From positions 835,149 to 899,148 of the forward strand of contig NZ_KQ236688.1 in assembly GCF_001183545.1 (NCBI RefSeq): 64,000 nucleotides of DNA. Direction: 5' to 3'. The notes under the pieces were generated by a model that searched no databases, was not told the origin of the DNA, and saw only the letters and a program-made list of their open reading frames with translations. This DNA is from Cellvibrio sp. pealriver (GTDB lineage Bacteria; Pseudomonadota; Gammaproteobacteria; Pseudomonadales; Cellvibrionaceae). Positions 63,068 through 64,000 of the stretch are shown piece by piece (position 1 is the stretch's first letter; each line of letters opens with the position of its first letter). A program made the position numbers and the translations under genes.

Positions 63068-63815
63068 TTTTCTTACCTTGTAAGCGATTGTTTTTTAAAT
63101 CGATAAGTCGTTGGAATTGTTTTAATGAATGGATAATTAGCTGTATTGGGGCTAAAAAATGTTGCTCTTTTAGTTGGTTTATTTCCTTTTCACTTAAACT
63201 ATTTAATCTGTCGGTGTTGACAGTATAGATACCTTCGTAACTAAAAATTGATCCATCGTTAAAGGCGATATTAATACGCGCCGCTTCCAGCAATTGATGG
63301 TTTAGTAGTTGGGTAATAAATGCTTTTGTCAGTATTTCACTGGGTGTTAATTGGCTCAGCAATTCATTGATGGAATTTAAGTAAGCGGTCGGTGTGCCGT
63401 CGCTATTAAAGAGCGGCTCTCCCTGTGTGTGGCTAATACGTTTGCTCTGGGTGTTGATGCTAATAAAACCATCGTTGCGTGCTTTGCTAGGTTTTTCAGC
63501 ATTTTCAGTTGTGTGGTGGCGCCCAACAATAAATGGCTGACGTTGGATATGCAGTGGAATGTAATTGGCGTCCCATATATTTTTATCTAAATAGAGGTTC
63601 TCTTCGGGTGCAAAACCTAATAGGGAATATAGATTAAATTGACCTGTGTCTGGATCTTTCATAAAGCACAGGGGATATTCATGGGCTAAATTTTTTAGCT
63701 CATGGATCAACACCGGAATGTTATTAATATTTTCACCGTATTCAGCGCCACGCCCGGTAATGACTTTCAGTTGAGCGTGTACTGGGTAATTCAATATTTC
63801 AATGGAGTTACTCAT
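63054..63815 (-). CDS. SapC-family protein
   Basis: Protein of 253 residues matching the SapC-like family (PF07277): opening YPVHAQLKVITGRGAEYG, LCFMKDPDTGQFNLYSLLGF and PLHIQRQPFIVG, with a C-terminal AARINIAFNDGS block. No signal peptide. In Caulobacter, Xanthomonas and Cellvibrio relatives, SapC genes travel with TonB receptors and flavin halogenase-like genes in glycan loci. Their function is not known. Here the upstream gene runs off the window end. Confidence 0.82.
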   Translation of the reverse strand: MSNSIEILNYPVHAQLKVITGRGAEYGENINNIPVLIHELKNLAHEYPLCFMKDPDTGQFNLYSLLGFAPEENLYLDKNIWDANYIPLHIQRQPFIVGRHHTTENAEKPSKARNDGFISINTQSKRISHTQGEPLFNSDGTPTAYLNSINELLSQLTPSEILTKAFITQLLNHQLLEAARINIAFNDGSIFSYEGIYTVNTDRLNSLSEKEINQLKEQHFLAPIQLIIHSLKQFQRLIDLKNNRLQGKKNETA

Positions 63816-63848
63816 AGGTGCTCGCGATTGTTGGTAAGAGTTGTTGGA

Positions 63849-64000
63849 TTAAACGGGCTGTAAGCCATAGTCTTTTATTTTGTTGATGAGTTCTCTATTG
63901 CTGGGCAGCTGACTTTTTAGTTGTTGCGCCAGAACTGCATTTTTGTGAAATAATTCCTGCGCTAATCGCTGGTTAGGTGGCGACATTCCCTGTGGGCTTG
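63849..64000 (-). CDS. C-terminal end of an unidentified gene, perhaps tryptophan halogenase-like
   Basis: The last 49 codons of a gene that enters from the right edge, stopping at TAA 63849-63851, 33 bases before the SapC start. The visible residues include SPQGMSPPNQRLAQ and QLPSNRELINKIKDYG. The helix plus P-S-x-x-x-x-I pattern is reminiscent of the C-terminus of tryptophan halogenase-like proteins that accompany SapC and TonB receptors. The fragment is too short to be sure; a cupin-like partner of the same gene set is the alternative. Confidence 0.4.
   Translation of the reverse strand, partial: SPQGMSPPNQRLAQELFHKNAVLAQQLKSQLPSNRELINKIKDYGLQPV

Noticed and set aside
1..64000. Insertion sequences, integrase, attachment sites, CRISPR or tRNA genes
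   Set aside because: I looked for transposase-like frames, regularly spaced repeats and cloverleaf-like segments and saw none.

Overview
The window reads as a chromosomal polysaccharide-utilisation locus from a Cellvibrio- or Saccharophagus-like gammaproteobacterium (Cellvibrionaceae). The clues are the very large TonB-dependent receptor type, serine-rich linkers between catalytic and CBM6 modules, lipoprotein glycosidases, moderate GC, and the absence of any SusC/SusD pair. The taxonomic call is inference. Almost every gene fits one job: taking apart agar and porphyran (red-algal galactans) and burning the released sugars. I saw no tRNA, rRNA, insertion sequence, CRISPR array or phage gene.

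Layout. 1-850: 3' part of galE. 1140-6809: TonB-dependent receptor plus a surface lipoprotein with repeat and carbohydrate-binding-like modules. 7041-10016: zinc alcohol dehydrogenase and esterase, divergent from an AraC regulator. 10328-18779: GH50 agarase, a PhoD-like metallophosphatase and two tandem GH16-CBM6 agarases. 18876-32359: a minus-strand block of GH16 with an inserted discoidin-like domain, sodium symporter, GH117 neoagarooligosaccharide hydrolase, FAD oxidoreductase, ECF sigma factor, FecR-LamG anti-sigma-like protein, GH50 agarase and an octahaem cytochrome-TPR protein. 32747-37190: membrane-bound AraC regulator and two S1 sulfatases. 37255-40088: cytochrome P450, ferredoxin and ferredoxin reductase, the layout known for 6-O-methyl-D-galactose demethylation. 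40427-47192: a GH16 fused to a nucleoside-hydrolase-like domain, KDG kinase, an orphan solute-binding-like protein and a GH86. 47483-54479: sugar MFS porter and the 3,6-anhydro-L-galactose pathway (cycloisomerase, two dehydrogenases, aldehyde dehydrogenase) with a GntR regulator. 54698-57010: third GH50. 57209-62029: GntR regulator, galactonate-dehydratase-like enzyme, MFS transporter, KDG/KDGal kinase and KDPG/KDPGal aldolase. 62021-64000: SMP-30 lactonase lipoprotein, SapC and the 3' end of another gene.

How it works together (inference from families). Secreted and lipoprotein GH16, GH50 and GH86 enzymes cut the polymer and sulfatases remove sulfate. Oligosaccharides enter by the TonB receptor, GH117 splits neoagarobiose, and the P450 system demethylates 6-O-methylgalactose. 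Anhydrogalactose goes by aldehyde dehydrogenase, cycloisomerase and an oxidation/reduction pair to KDG, then by KdgK and an aldolase to central metabolism. D-galactose can go by GalE or by galactonate.

The most unusual things are a GH16 with what looks like a circularly permuted discoidin domain inside its catalytic fold, an ECF sigma/FecR-LamG/GH50 operon, a GH16/nucleoside-hydrolase-like fusion, and an 18-bp motif (ATTGTTAACAATTTACAA) recurring upstream of at least five of the agar operons.
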